This document shows, one piece after another, positions 37,618-49,212 of a stretch of 64,000 nt of DNA. Under the pieces are notes generated by a model. It did not search any database. It saw only the letters and a list, made by a program, of their open reading frames with translations, and was not told the DNA's origin. Position 1 is the stretch's first letter. Every line of letters begins with the position of its first letter. A program made the position numbers and the translations under genes. This DNA comes from Desmodesmus armatus (Eukaryota > Chlorophyta > Chlorophyceae > Sphaeropleales > Scenedesmaceae): assembly GCA_007449985.2 (NCBI GenBank), contig VIIQ02000135.1, positions 169,001 to 233,000 on the forward strand, given 5' to 3'.

Positions 37618-38678
37618 GTGATTGCCAAGTTGCATGCCAACACACGGTGTGTGCAGCTCCCAGCTTCAAGCTGGGAGTCTTGAAGACTTCAACACATGCT
37701 TGAATGCATTATTCAATAATCTGCGCAGAAGGCAACCGTTGGCAAGTACTTGGCAAGTACTTGGCAAGTAGCCTACTTGGCCTACTAGGTAGTACCGGTT
37801 GCCACAGTGTGCTTATGTGCTTCGTTTATGGGTGTGTTTGAATCAAGATCACCAGGCAACCTAGCTTGACTGACAAAGCAGCCTTCAACACAGACACTTG
37901 ACACAGGGTCAGATTTCCATCCTGTCTTCAAATTATTTTTTTTGAAGAAAACCTCCATTGCCTCTCTCATCTCTGCTTGAATCAGAGACTGCAGTCTCGG
38001 AACAGTCACAACCGTTGTGCGTGTGAAGTGGCCGAAAATAGCACAAGCAGGCAGCAATGTCAGACACTGTAATTGAGCTGACTTGAGAGGAGATGCAAAC
38101 ACTACTAGACTCTTTGGCTGGAAGTGAGCCTCACTTGAACCACACAGCACTGCTGTGTAGCCAAAATATTGCCGCATGATGCAGGGCCTGCAGCGTGGGC
38201 TTTCAACACCAAAGTTCAGGCTCAACCCCTGCATCATGTAATCATGTAAAGTTTACACCATCGGCCTCCTTGCTGAGCAACCTGCACACACACGGCTACA
38301 GAGCACCGTGCGCTTCTCGCTAGGCAATGCTGCATCGCAGCTGCCAGTGCAATATCTGCCGTTCCCAGCAACTGCCAGACTTGCAGCCACAAAGGCGCTG
38401 CCTGTGAGGAACCTCCCAAAGTTTGCCAAGCTACTGGCCCAGCAACTGAGTTGCCCCAGGGCTCCTGCGGCCTTGCACAGCACCTACAAACAATTAATAC
38501 CCTTCTTGAGTAGCCTCCGAGCCCTTGAGACTAAGACGGTCTGAGTATGCAAACACACACATTGCAGGAACTCAGTTCCTTCAAATTGAAGACCTACCAG
38601 ACGCGTCGGACGTGCAACCGTTGCTGGCAGCACTTGCCGAACCACACTTCCTGCATGTGTAGCTGGCACCTTTGACAA
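37618..38678. other. Intergenic between converging BTB copies C and E
   Basis: No gene seen. A 21-bp perfect palindrome with a single central base lies at 37657-37677 (ctcccagctt arms), and a short tandem ggcaagtactt occurs near 37740-37770. Confidence 0.4.
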
Positions 38679-39761
38679 CTAGATCACAGCCAAGAACCTC
38701 AGCATCCTGTACGCCACACACAACACCACAGCAATCAACACCCACTCCCGGAGTTGTGCTGGCCTGTGAGCTCCTGCCACTGGCAAGTCAGTGTCCCTGC
38801 TCAGCAGGAGAGTCTCCCACTCCATGCGCAGGGCGCAGCCTTTCCGTTGCCGCAGCGGGTGCTGCGGTCCTGCCTCAGATGAGCTGCTTGTATGCTGCTT
38901 TCCTGACCATGCAATCACCTGGCGCATTGCTCCCAGCAGCTGATTAGCATGTGCGGGATCCAAGCTGTTCAGTAGCTCCATGTCCACAGGCAGAGCCTGG
39001 CTCACAATGTAGTTGATGCACAGCTGCACTTGCCTTTCCAGCCCACACTTCCTGCCTGTTGTCAGCCAGCTGTTGACTGTCGAGGGGCTGAGGTGGCTGT
39101 TGAGCTTGCTGTCTGCTGCTGGCACCTTGCCTAGGAAGACCTTCCACCAGGATTTGCCAGGATCACCGATGGAAGTCAAGAACCTGTCCACCTCAGCTGC
39201 ACGCAGCAAGCAGCAGGGGGAGCAAACATGACTTTCAATGTCGTGAATGGTTCCTTACAGGCATATTAGTGTACTATCACCTGACCAAGGAAGCAAGCGG
39301 CCGCTATAATCTTCAACGTGGCAACTTCACTTCGCAAGGCCTACTGCTCATTCCGAATTCCGGGATCGGCCCTATGAGAGGAAGTCCACCCACCTATGAT
39401 GCAGCGCATGTCATACTTGTGCGCCAGCAGCAGCAGCTCCTGTGCGTTGTCCAGGGTAATAGTGGCACTCTCCAAACGGTACATCAGGCCGAGGGCGAGC
39501 TGCCACACACTCGGAATGCTGTCGTCTGCCAAGGGGATGGTGCACAGCTGGTCCTGCTGCAGCTGCTGCTGTGTGTCCTCCAGGACGTTGCGCAGGACTG
39601 TGGATGCGGCAGAAAGCAAACATCTTGTGGCAGAACAGAGAACGAGTACTGGGTCCATTAGACAACTGCAGACACACCAGGCGCGCGCGCTCTCCAGCAG
39701 CAGCGAGCTCCCCAACTGCTCTTGCGTCGCTGAAGTGGCTGAGGCGAAACCTGCTGCGCAT
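38679..39761 (-). pseudogene. BTB/POZ family gene, copy E, frameshifted
   Basis: Exon 1 (39761-39394) and exon 2 (39196-38679) have family splice positions. The first half reads LSHFSDARAVGELAAAGERA to about 39600. The conserved VLRNVLEDTQQQ and VWQLALGLMYRLESA then continue in the neighbouring frame, so one indel breaks exon 1. Exon 2 carries an extra ~16 residues (DPGKSWWKVFLGK) before the family helical region, and ends in a hydrophobic tail (EWVLIAVVLCVAYRMLRF), making it the second tail-anchored type after copy A. Translation from the internal ATG at 39715 would give a product lacking the start of the BTB fold. Confidence 0.7.
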
Positions 39762-40029
39762 TATGATTGTGACTTAAATACGATGCTCCGAAAAAACAGT
39801 CTAGTTTATATACCTTCTGCTGACTGCTGTTGGTATGCCTCGGGCTGTCGACATGCCTCGGGCTATTGATGTTCCTCGGCCTGTCGAACAGAGGATGACA
39901 GCATAAATACGCAAGCAAGTACTGGTTCAGCCATACAACATACACTCCTCCTTGCGGGAGTGAACCATTTTCACCCCCACCCCCCCCCCCCCGGCGCTTC
40001 GTTGCCTTCAACAGCGGAAGGAGGGGCTC
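39762..40029. promoter_or_regulatory. Probable bidirectional promoter of BTB copies E and D
   Basis: Copies E (minus) and D (plus) start 270 bp apart in divergent orientation. The interval contains AT-rich patches, a short tandem based on tcgacatgcctcgggct (39845-39875), and a poly-C run at 39975-39992. Promoter function is inferred from position only. Confidence 0.4.
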
Positions 40030-41220
40030 ATGTCAACAGTGCAGACAGGAAGCTCCATGAATCCTCGCTCAACTCTCAGCATTGACGTCTTCAGCGACGC
40101 TGTCGCCGTGCGCGGAGTCGCTGCTGCAGACGAGCGTCTGGTGTGTTTGCAGTTCCCCGAGGGACGTGGTTCGCTCTACTGCTTCCTGTCGTTCAGCTCC
40201 CCAGTCCTGCGCAATGTGCTGGAAGACATACAGCAGCAGGGCCAGCTGTGCACCATTCCATTGGCAGGGGACAGCGATGTCGATGCATGGAAGCTCGCCC
40301 TTGGCCTCATCTACCACCTGGAGAGTGCTGCCATTGCAATGGACAACGCTCAGGCGCTGTTGTTGCTGGCTCACAAGTATGACATGCGCGGCATCACATG
40401 TGAGTGTTGGCGAGCGGGCAAGTTTGCCAGGCAAACCCAGTTACATGACCAGCCACTGTCATATGGCATACGACAAGGAGACAACTTGGTCAGCGAACAC
40501 CAACTTGGATGCATGCATAGAATAACATCACAGCCGCATTGTAGGCTACCATATGGTGTGCCTGCAAGCCTTTGCAGGCTGGTGTGCAGCCCTAGTCCAA
40601 ATTGCAGCACAAACACAGCTTGGGAGCCATCCGATGGCCCAGGCTGGGCCACAGGAAACTTCCCAAACGGTATGGCCAGCTTGGTTGAACTCAGCTGAGC
40701 TCGTCAACACCTTGCATATGCCACTTTGTATATACAATCTGTATACTATACAAAGATGAAACTTTGACAGCAGGCTAGTAGAGTAGAGGGCAACATCGCT
40801 GCATGCTCGTTGTGCTGATTGCCTGCAGCTGAGGTGCAGCAGTTCATGATGGGCGCGCATGGTGTGCGAGCTGCTGCAGTAGCAGACAGCAGGCTCAAGC
40901 ATAGCCTCAGCCCCTCAACAGTCTGCAGCTGGCTGGCAGTGTTCAGCAAGTGCGGGCTGGACCGCCAAGTGCAGATGTGCATCGACTACATCCTGGACCA
41001 GCAAGTACCCATGGACATTGATGTCAGCCACCTCCAGACCACCCACGCCAACATGCTGTTGACAGCCATGCAGCGCAAGCTCAGCACAGCCAGAAGCGCA
41101 GCCACTCAGGCCACTAGCAGCAGGCATGTTCCTTTTAACCACAGGCCCCTACGTCGTGAACAACTCCTAGGTGATGATCAGGTCTGGAAAGACGCCGTCA
41201 TGTCGCTTTATGAGCAGTGA
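40030..41220 (+). CDS. BTB/POZ domain protein, copy D, shortened C-terminus
   Basis: Exon 1 is 40030-40399 and exon 2 is 40829-41220 (stop TGA), joining as ACA T + CT. The BTB core is intact (VCLQFPEGRGSLYCFLSFSS, VLRNVLEDIQQQ, AWKLALGLIYHLESA, LLLLAHKYDM), with a 14-residue longer N-terminus and a deletion in the segment that reads CHSCFLSFSS in relatives. Exon 2 keeps the helical region (WLAVFSKCGLDRQVQMCIDY) but then departs from the family. It lacks both the Cys knuckle and the hydrophobic tail, ending in a charged segment (REQLLGDDQVWKD). It is either a functional shorter form or early decay. Confidence 0.78.
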
Positions 41221-41360
41221 GGAGACTTCGCCATTGGCATGAGTCATGCATATGCCCCAGGGATGCGTTCAACGCATTGAATGGAGTTCACTGAGGCTCA
41301 GGCAGCGCATTGCCTAGGCAAAATGTTGCGCAACAATTCTGTCCCCTTTTGCAACAAATT

Positions 41361-41365
41361 TGTAA
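41361..41365 (+). terminator. TGTAA poly(A) signal for BTB copy D
   Basis: TGTAA about 140 bases past the stop, the same spacing as in copy C. Confidence 0.5.
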
Positions 41366-43470
41366 CAAATCGCATGTGTGTTGTTCTCCTGATTCGGAAT
41401 CCTGTTTGTTTGGCTCAGCGGTCTGTGTACTGATGTGCTGCATTCTGTGGAAAGCTCAAGGATTTCAGTGGGTCATGACTGGCATTGGGCACCACACATC
41501 AACTTGATTTGATGATGTACTGTGGGGGATCAGCAACTTGCCAGTGACTGGTGAACCTGGGGGAAGATGCACACACGCAGCGAAGCAGAGGTTATGCTGT
41601 TAGGCAGCAAGATCTTCTGCCCCAAACTTTGCACCCACAAGCACAGCGTGCCACAGAGTGACGCCATGATGTGTTCAAGCGAGCCGCCTAGTAGCATCAG
41701 TGTTCAATAAGCCCAAACTTGGACCCTCATGATTCATGATGTCTGCAAAGCGCCCGAATACACTTTACAAACACGCATACATCACATCACACAACTTTGC
41801 AAATACAGCGTGCACAAGACAGATGAGACAAGACACTGAGATGACCTATGGACAGCACAACATAAACACTCCACTAAAGCTACAGCTGAGCAATTCGAAC
41901 AACCTAGAACACCAATCAGGAGAATCTGGCAGCCAAAGACATACAAACAGTGCATACAAACTGCGTGGTAATACAATGATTAGTACACTGTGACCCTGAA
42001 GCACCCCCAAAGACCACATGCTACGCACTGGCTGCTGCTTAAGCAAGGCCGCTGCCGCAGCCGGCGGCCGTGTGATTGCCACAACCAGCACAGAACAACA
42101 CATTAGTGGTGGCCCACTTGTCTGCAAATCAACCTGCTCCGCCCTCATCCTACGTACACACACACAGTTGGGGAACACCTGCACACACAACCAAGCACCT
42201 GCTGCACCCCCTTCCTGCACACACGTATACAGCCAGCACCAACCCCTTCCTGCACACACATTGACTGCCTGCACATCATTGATATGCACCACGCCGCACA
42301 CCAGAACCAACTGATAGGAAGTGACCAACATCAATCAACACCCCGTACACCAGCAAGCTGAATCAGCATGTTTGCATTGAATGCAGCACGCCGCACTGCC
42401 CCGCTTGATTCGCAATCAAGTTTAGGCCTGCCACAGAGCGCGGCTTCTCCCTGCCCACCTCCGGTCCATTGGTCCAATACTAGCACCTGCAATGCGCATT
42501 TTTGCAAAGTGAGAACATTGACGAGTCCCAAAGACTGCCCAAGCCTATTGCTGCATAGAAACCACCTGCTTAACCATCTAAGAGCCGAGAGGCAGCACCC
42601 TTCATTCACCCACCTAACAACCACCCATGCTGATCCAGAAAGCACCCCGGTCCCCTGCCTGACCGCCCGTTCATCACACCCTGTACATGGCGCAAAGCTC
42701 TGCCAGCAACAGTAGCCTACTGTACGCCACATGACTGAGGCAAGGACGACACGATCACAACAGCAAACACCACAGCCACCCATTTGGTGAACCCCCCCCC
42801 TCCCCCTGCGCACACCAAGGTGTGAAATGTGAAGTTCCCCTGCCGCCCATGCAAATCCTGTATGGTGTACACGGCAGGTGCAGGCGTCCTGCACTGTGGC
42901 GTTCCTGCCCTGTCGCCTCATGACAACACCTCAACAGGCAGCAAGGCACCACCACACGCACTACACCACCTCCTGCTGGGCTGTGTGGGCACCCACACAT
43001 GGTGTACAGTAATTGTCAACACACAAGTACAGACTGTCACAGTAGCAGTACTACTGTGCCGTGACACGGCTACAAACTCAGGTGCGGGCCGCACCAGCAG
43101 TGTGCCTGATTTCTTGCCGCACCGCAAAACCTGCACATGCTCCTGGTTGTGTTTGAGTGGCTGCCACTCATCCTGCTGTGCAGTGCAGGGGAGGTGAAGG
43201 GAGGGAGCACCAACATCAACAGTAGTGCAGCAATGTGTGTCCCCCCTCACACATCTTCCCGAACCTACGTGAAGGCCAAGCAAAACCCTGCACCTCAACA
43301 ACCACCCCCCTGGATGGCAAGACATTGGCGTTGGGAGAGCCACAGATGGTGAAACAGCTGCCTACACACCCCACTGAGCTTCTTAGTGTACACGATGATC
43401 CCTTATACACAAAACCTGATCGCCAGGAGACACATGCTGCCAGCAGGGTTCTGTAAACCCAAGAACCTAC
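41366..43470. other. Intergenic, no gene seen
   Basis: Frames on both strands are short or low-complexity (CA-rich) and lack splice support. A short tandem (cccttcctgcacacac) occurs near 42209-42260. The right part may be transcribed as 3' UTR of the F-box/LRR gene. Confidence 0.4.
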
Positions 43471-43479
43471 CCATGTGTG

Positions 43480-45130
43480 CTACTGTGCTCCAGCTGCAGC
43501 ACCGCCTGCAGCTTGCCACAAATTACGAACCAAGGGTGACCACCGTTGTACAAGATCCCAACTGCAAAATCCCCCTGTGGCCAGCAACACTACAACCCAA
43601 ACCCTGATTGCGAAGGCGTACAGCGCAAGCTGCAAAGTGCGCGTGGAAATTCACCAGCACAAACTGAACTGCGTGACACCTCTCAGCATGCCACCTATCT
43701 GCATAGGGTTCCTGGAACCCTACACCTTAACCCGTGATCCACGGTATTCAGAACTGCTGTATTGCCACCCCCACTTTTGCAGCAGACAAGTATCAACTTC
43801 GACTTACACGTATCACCCCCCTGCAGCTGCAGCACCGGCCTGCCGCGCAGATGCCTCCCTTACACGGCCCCACTTGCAGCATACGAGCTTTCGACTGCAT
43901 GACAAATGTGGGGCCAGCCTACCTCCGTCATGCAGTAAAGCATGAACATGCAGGAGATCATGAACACAGGTGTGTTGAACAACAGACAGATCGAAAAATG
44001 CTTCAGCTGCAACATGGTAAGCAGCACTGCAGCCTAGGCCACAGGGCCACACATCATGAGGCTGGCAGCCTCAACTTCAAGCTGCACACCCTAGCCCCTC
44101 ATGCAGACGTGCTTCAGCTGCGGCATATGCAGCACCGCGCACGGTCTGCAGCACAGCTGCCACATCCGTAGGCCCACATAGGACCCTTAGCATACAACCA
44201 AGCCATGCATCACTAGAGCTGGCTGGCCCCCGGGGCTAGTAGCCCCTTGGCCCCTCATAATCACGTGCTTCAGCTGCAGCGCCGCCTGCAGCACGGCTGC
44301 GTTTACGCAGGCCTACATAGGACGCTGAGCATACAACCATGCGCAACACCAGAGCTGGCTGGCCCCTAGCCCCTGATAGACATGTGCTTTGGCTGCGCTG
44401 CCGCCTGCAGCAACGCTGCCTCGTCCTTGGGTCCACATATGACCTGAGCATTCATACAACCGACCGCATCACCCAGAGCTGGACTGGCCCATGCCAATGT
44501 GCTCCCCATGGCAATGTGCTTCAGCTGCAACGCCACCTGCAATACCACTGCTGCAGCTGCAGCCCCACACAACACAACCAGCATACAACCATGTGCATCA
44601 CCAGAGCCGGCTGACCCCTAGCCCCTGATGGCAACGCCGTTCAGCAGCAACACCGCCTGCAACACCGCTGCCGCATCCCAGCATACAAGCTGCCAGCTGC
44701 ACCCTCAGCCACCTGGGTGGAGATGGCTAGACCAGTGACTTGACTCACACTGGAGATCAAGCCCCAGCACACCCTCCCGCCAGCCGGAATCAGGTAAACA
44801 GGCACCCTAGCCCCTGATGGAGACATGCTTCAGCTGCGGCGCCGCCTGCAGTACTGCTGCCTCGTCCGCAGGCCCCTGGTAGGACCATCAGCATACAGCC
44901 AAGTGCAACAGCTGGGCTGGCTGTGCCCCTGGCCCTTGATGCTGATGTGCTTCAGCTGTAGCGCCGCCTGCAGCACCGCTGCCTCGTCCGCAGGCCCACG
45001 CAGGGCCCCTCAGCATCCAAAAAGACATGCATGACCAGAGCCAGGTGGCTCCCTAGCCCTTGATGCTGACATGCTTCAGCTGCGGCGCTGCCGCAGGCGC
45101 ACGGAGTCCCAACATACAACATGCCCCATG
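43480..45130 (-). repeat. Degenerate tandem array of the F-box/LRR terminal coding segment
   Basis: About ten diverged copies (unit roughly 100-160 bp) of the last ~70 coding bases of the gene ending at 45142 lie downstream of its stop. On the + strand each starts near cccctgatgnngacgtgctt and continues cagctgcggcgccgcctgca and ctgctgcctcgtccgcaggcc. Clear copies begin near 45060, 44938, 44813, 44628, 44510, 44373, 44250 and 44098. Those further from the gene are more diverged. Confidence 0.8.
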
Positions 45131-45141
45131 CTGGACGACTT

Positions 45142-48100
45142 CTAGCCCTTGATGCTGACGTGCTTGAGCTGCGGTGCAGCCTGCAACACCGCTGCCTCGT
45201 CCGCGGGCCCCACGTAGAACTCCCAGTAATCTGGGTTGAAGCCACCCCCGACCTTGAAGTACGGGGCCTGGGTAGAGATGGCAGGGGCCTTGCCCTCACT
45301 CACGTTGTCATCCCTTGTGCTGGTGTAGGTTGCCCAGTAGCGGCTGACAGCAAAGGTTGTGCGCAGGTGGTCTGCCAATGGCTTGTTGTCAACAACCTGT
45401 AAGGAGGGGGGGGGAGGCAACATTGTACACGCAGGAGTACAGTAGTCAGTCGTAACAAAGCTGCAAACATATGCATTGTGTGGTGATCCATCGCTTCTTG
45501 GAGACTGCAGTCCCAACCATCAACCACAGCTGTCAAACTCAAGCCCAGGAGACACACCTGCGTCTTATTGGGCCCGCCGCACTGTCACCCACTGAACACT
45601 ATGTCCAGTAAAGACATGCACGTGCAGTCCTGACCACACAAAAGCATATGCCACATCACTGCCACATCTCTCTAGCTTGTTCCAGCACTGACAATGCTGC
45701 CAACCCACCCACTGTCCTGCCCACCTTTGTTACTGACCAGCCAGCTGATAGAGCCTCTGCCTCCAGGCTGGTTATGTGAATCCAGAGTGCGAGTGTGTCA
45801 TGTGATACTGGGTCCGCTGGTTGCATGGTAGCACAGCTTTTTGTACTATGCAACTACTACTTAATAGTATGACCTAAACATTTTGCCCACCTTTGTTGCT
45901 GACCAGCCAGCTGACAGTGCCTCTGCCTCCAGGCTGGTGAGCTGCTTCATGCCCCGCACAGCATCAAGCACAGCCGTGATGGTCACGGGGTACAGCTGGG
46001 ACAGGTGGAGGCTCCGCAGGCCAATGGCAGCCTGCAAGCAGCAGATGACACACAAACAGGGCATGCGGATGCAGTCGGTACCAAAACTGTACTGCCCCCC
46101 CCCCCTCTCGAGCCTGTCTGACAGTTGCTGCTCATGGCTTACCTTGAGCCCCTCCGCCCGCTCCATGTGATGCCCTGCATGCCGCCAGTGTCAAATGCTG
46201 CAGGCTCCCCCTCCTTACCCCTCGATACTATCTCTTGCAAAGTGAATCACACCTCACTTGCAGCGCCTGAGCCCCACTTCAGATGCCCCCACACATCACA
46301 AAATCTGCTGCCCGCCGCCAACCAGCACACGAGCCCAACCAACAAGATATGTCACCACCGCTCTCACCTTGAGTCCCTCCACCCCGCTCCATGTGATACC
46401 CCTGCATGCCGCCAGCGTCAGGTGCTGCAAGCTGCTGGTGTGGTGCTCCACAATGCTCAACAGCGCAGCATCACCAAAGGTGTTCACCACGTTGTGTAGC
46501 CTGCGGTGAGGCAAACCAGAAAAGACACGATCGTGAATCTCAAATAATCTGATATTCAACAGAACACAGTGCTGCTGCCATCTTCGTTCTGAGGGCAGGG
46601 CTGAAAAGCAAGTCTGGTTGGGAGTGGAGCAGCTGCATCCAGCGGATCAGAATGTTGAATGGTGATTGAAAGCCATCCAGTCCAGTGACTGTTGCCTCAA
46701 AATGTATCATGAAGCCCCCCCCCCCCCCCCCCCCCCCCGCCGCGGTCCAGGTCCAGGTCCACACCTCTGGGCAAGCTCTTTAACCCTTTAAGCCCGGGAG
46801 TCCATTTTTTTGGACAAACATTTGGCGAGCAACTGCTTCCCGCATACTCGTCGTCTGGACACCATGAGCACAGATTCGAAAGCTCGTGATGTATACTTTA
46901 CGAACATGTTACGCAAATAGTGCTCCGTGTAATTATATACGCGCAATCAGCTGCTGAGTGCGAGGGGTCCAGCAGTAGTGCTGAGATGCTGGCAAAGTGT
47001 AATTGCAGGCTGTGGCAGGCACACCACGCACCTCAGCTGGTAGTATATGGTTGTATATATCAACAACATCCATTACAGCTTTGAGTGGCGTCACAAGGCC
47101 CCAGGGACTGGTCAAACCCTCTGGTGTGACTGCTGCTGGTCAACCTGGTCAACAGCCCCCCCTTGAGCAACAGCATGCTTTTCAAGGTGCTGAACGAAAT
47201 TTGCAAGCTGTAACATGTAATATTCTAACTTGTGACGAGGATGTGACCATGCTTTGATGGCATAGGGCCATGGGCAACTGCTGCTGACAGAGGTACCTCT
47301 GCAGTAACGGGACGTAGAGGGCTCCACGTACAATTCGCAAGCATTAAATGCATTTTACAAATGTTTTAGGCTTGTATCTGTGAGGATTTACAGCTACATC
47401 GCCAGGAGAACGGACTTATTGCTGAGTGACAGGTGATCGATGGATGGACAGCAGCAGCAGTAGCCGTTGACACAGCAGCGATCCAAACCACCCCAAAATA
47501 TGTGATATGAACATTATCTACAGTTAACACATTCTAGTGGCCGTGGCTGTCATATATTTGACTTTCTTCCTACTGGTCAACGTGGACCTTGACCAGCAAG
47601 GGCCCAAAGAAGCAGTAAAATGGGTAATGGAGACGATTTAGCGCCAAGCTGAAGGAGTTGACACATGTTGGTAAGTGTTTGAGCCTTGCGACGGGTGCGG
47701 AATGCCGCCAACTAAACTCAACACGTCTGCCTTTTGCACTGCTATGGTCAACTCATTGACTTTGACGTAAAGATTTGCGTTGACCAAGCTTCTGGACAAG
47801 CCTGGGCCAGCGGCATGCTGGACCTCACTGTCATGTTGACCTGTGGTCAAAGCCTGAACCCAATTGGTCCAGTACAGCCAAAGTTATAGTATTTCTTGTC
47901 CAAGGGGTTCCAGGCCAAAATCCTTCAGATGACCCCGGGCTTAAAGGGTTAACATTCATCGCAAGCCTGTCAATCAATGTGTGAACCTTTGCATGCATTG
48001 CAAGCCTTGTACTAACTCGGAGTTACCTGAGGTCAGTCAGTCTGTTCCAGTAGTAGAGCACCCTTGGCAGTTGGTCCACTAGGGAGCAGCCAACATCAAG

Positions 48101-49181
48101 CTTCTCAAGGTGGAGCTTGCGCACACCCCTGAAACAACAGCAGCAGCAGCAGCGGCGGCGGTGGGCAATGTTGGGTTAGCTACTGACAAGACCTGCTCGT
48201 CGACTGCGCCAGTGATACAGCTATCGCAGTGCATGGTCAGTCACCACACCCCAAGGCTGCTCCACCCCTGGCGAGGGACCTCACGTTAGCAGCATACCCC
48301 CCCCCCCCAAAGTCACTGTCAAGCAACCCCCCCAACGCAACAAAGCTGCAGAACCCACCTGCAGTCTAGCATGAGGGACCTCACGCCAGCAGCACACCAG
48401 CCCCCCCCCCCCTCCAAGTCCATGTGAAGCAACAACACATCCAAGCCCCCCTACCCCCCCCCCCCAGCCGAGCAGCAGCAGAGCCCACCTGCAGTCCAAC
48501 ATAAGAGACCTCACATCAGCAGCACACCCCCCCCTTCCCCCACAACCCCTACTGACAACGTACATACAAATGGAGTACATGTTGGCAAACGTAGATCTTG
48601 TCACCCCCCCCCCCCCCAAAGCCAAAAAGCAGCAGGACTGACCTGCAGTCCAGCATGAGTGACCTCACATCAGCAGCACATCAGCCCCCCCCCCCCCTCC
48701 CCCATACAATCACTTGCACATAAAGTACTTGTCGGCACGCCTTGATATGTCGACCAGCACTGCCTGGGGCCGCCCACTCCCCCCCCCCCCCCCCCCCCGA
48801 GTCAGTTGGAGAGGCCGCCCAACGGTGGAAGTACCCCCCCCCCCCCCCACCACCACCAAAAGCAAAAACCTCACCTGCAGTCCAGCATAAGTGACCGCAC
48901 ATCAGCAGCACACGGCACCACCACTGCAGCACTGGCACCACTGTCCTGACTCAACCCCAGCTGCTGCACCCCAGCAGCAGCAGCAACAGCAACAGCTGGC
49001 GGCTGCACCACAGCGACTGCTGGTGCTGCCGGTGCTGCTGCTGCTGCTGCTGCCGCTGGTGCTGCTGCCGCTGGTGCTGCTGCCGCTGGCGGTGCTGGTG
49101 CTGCTGCTGCTACTGGTGCTGCTGCTGGAGCGTCCTCATCTTCAAGGCCAAACAAGTGTCCGTGCACTGCTGCCACCTCGT

Positions 49182-49212
<31 letters not shown>

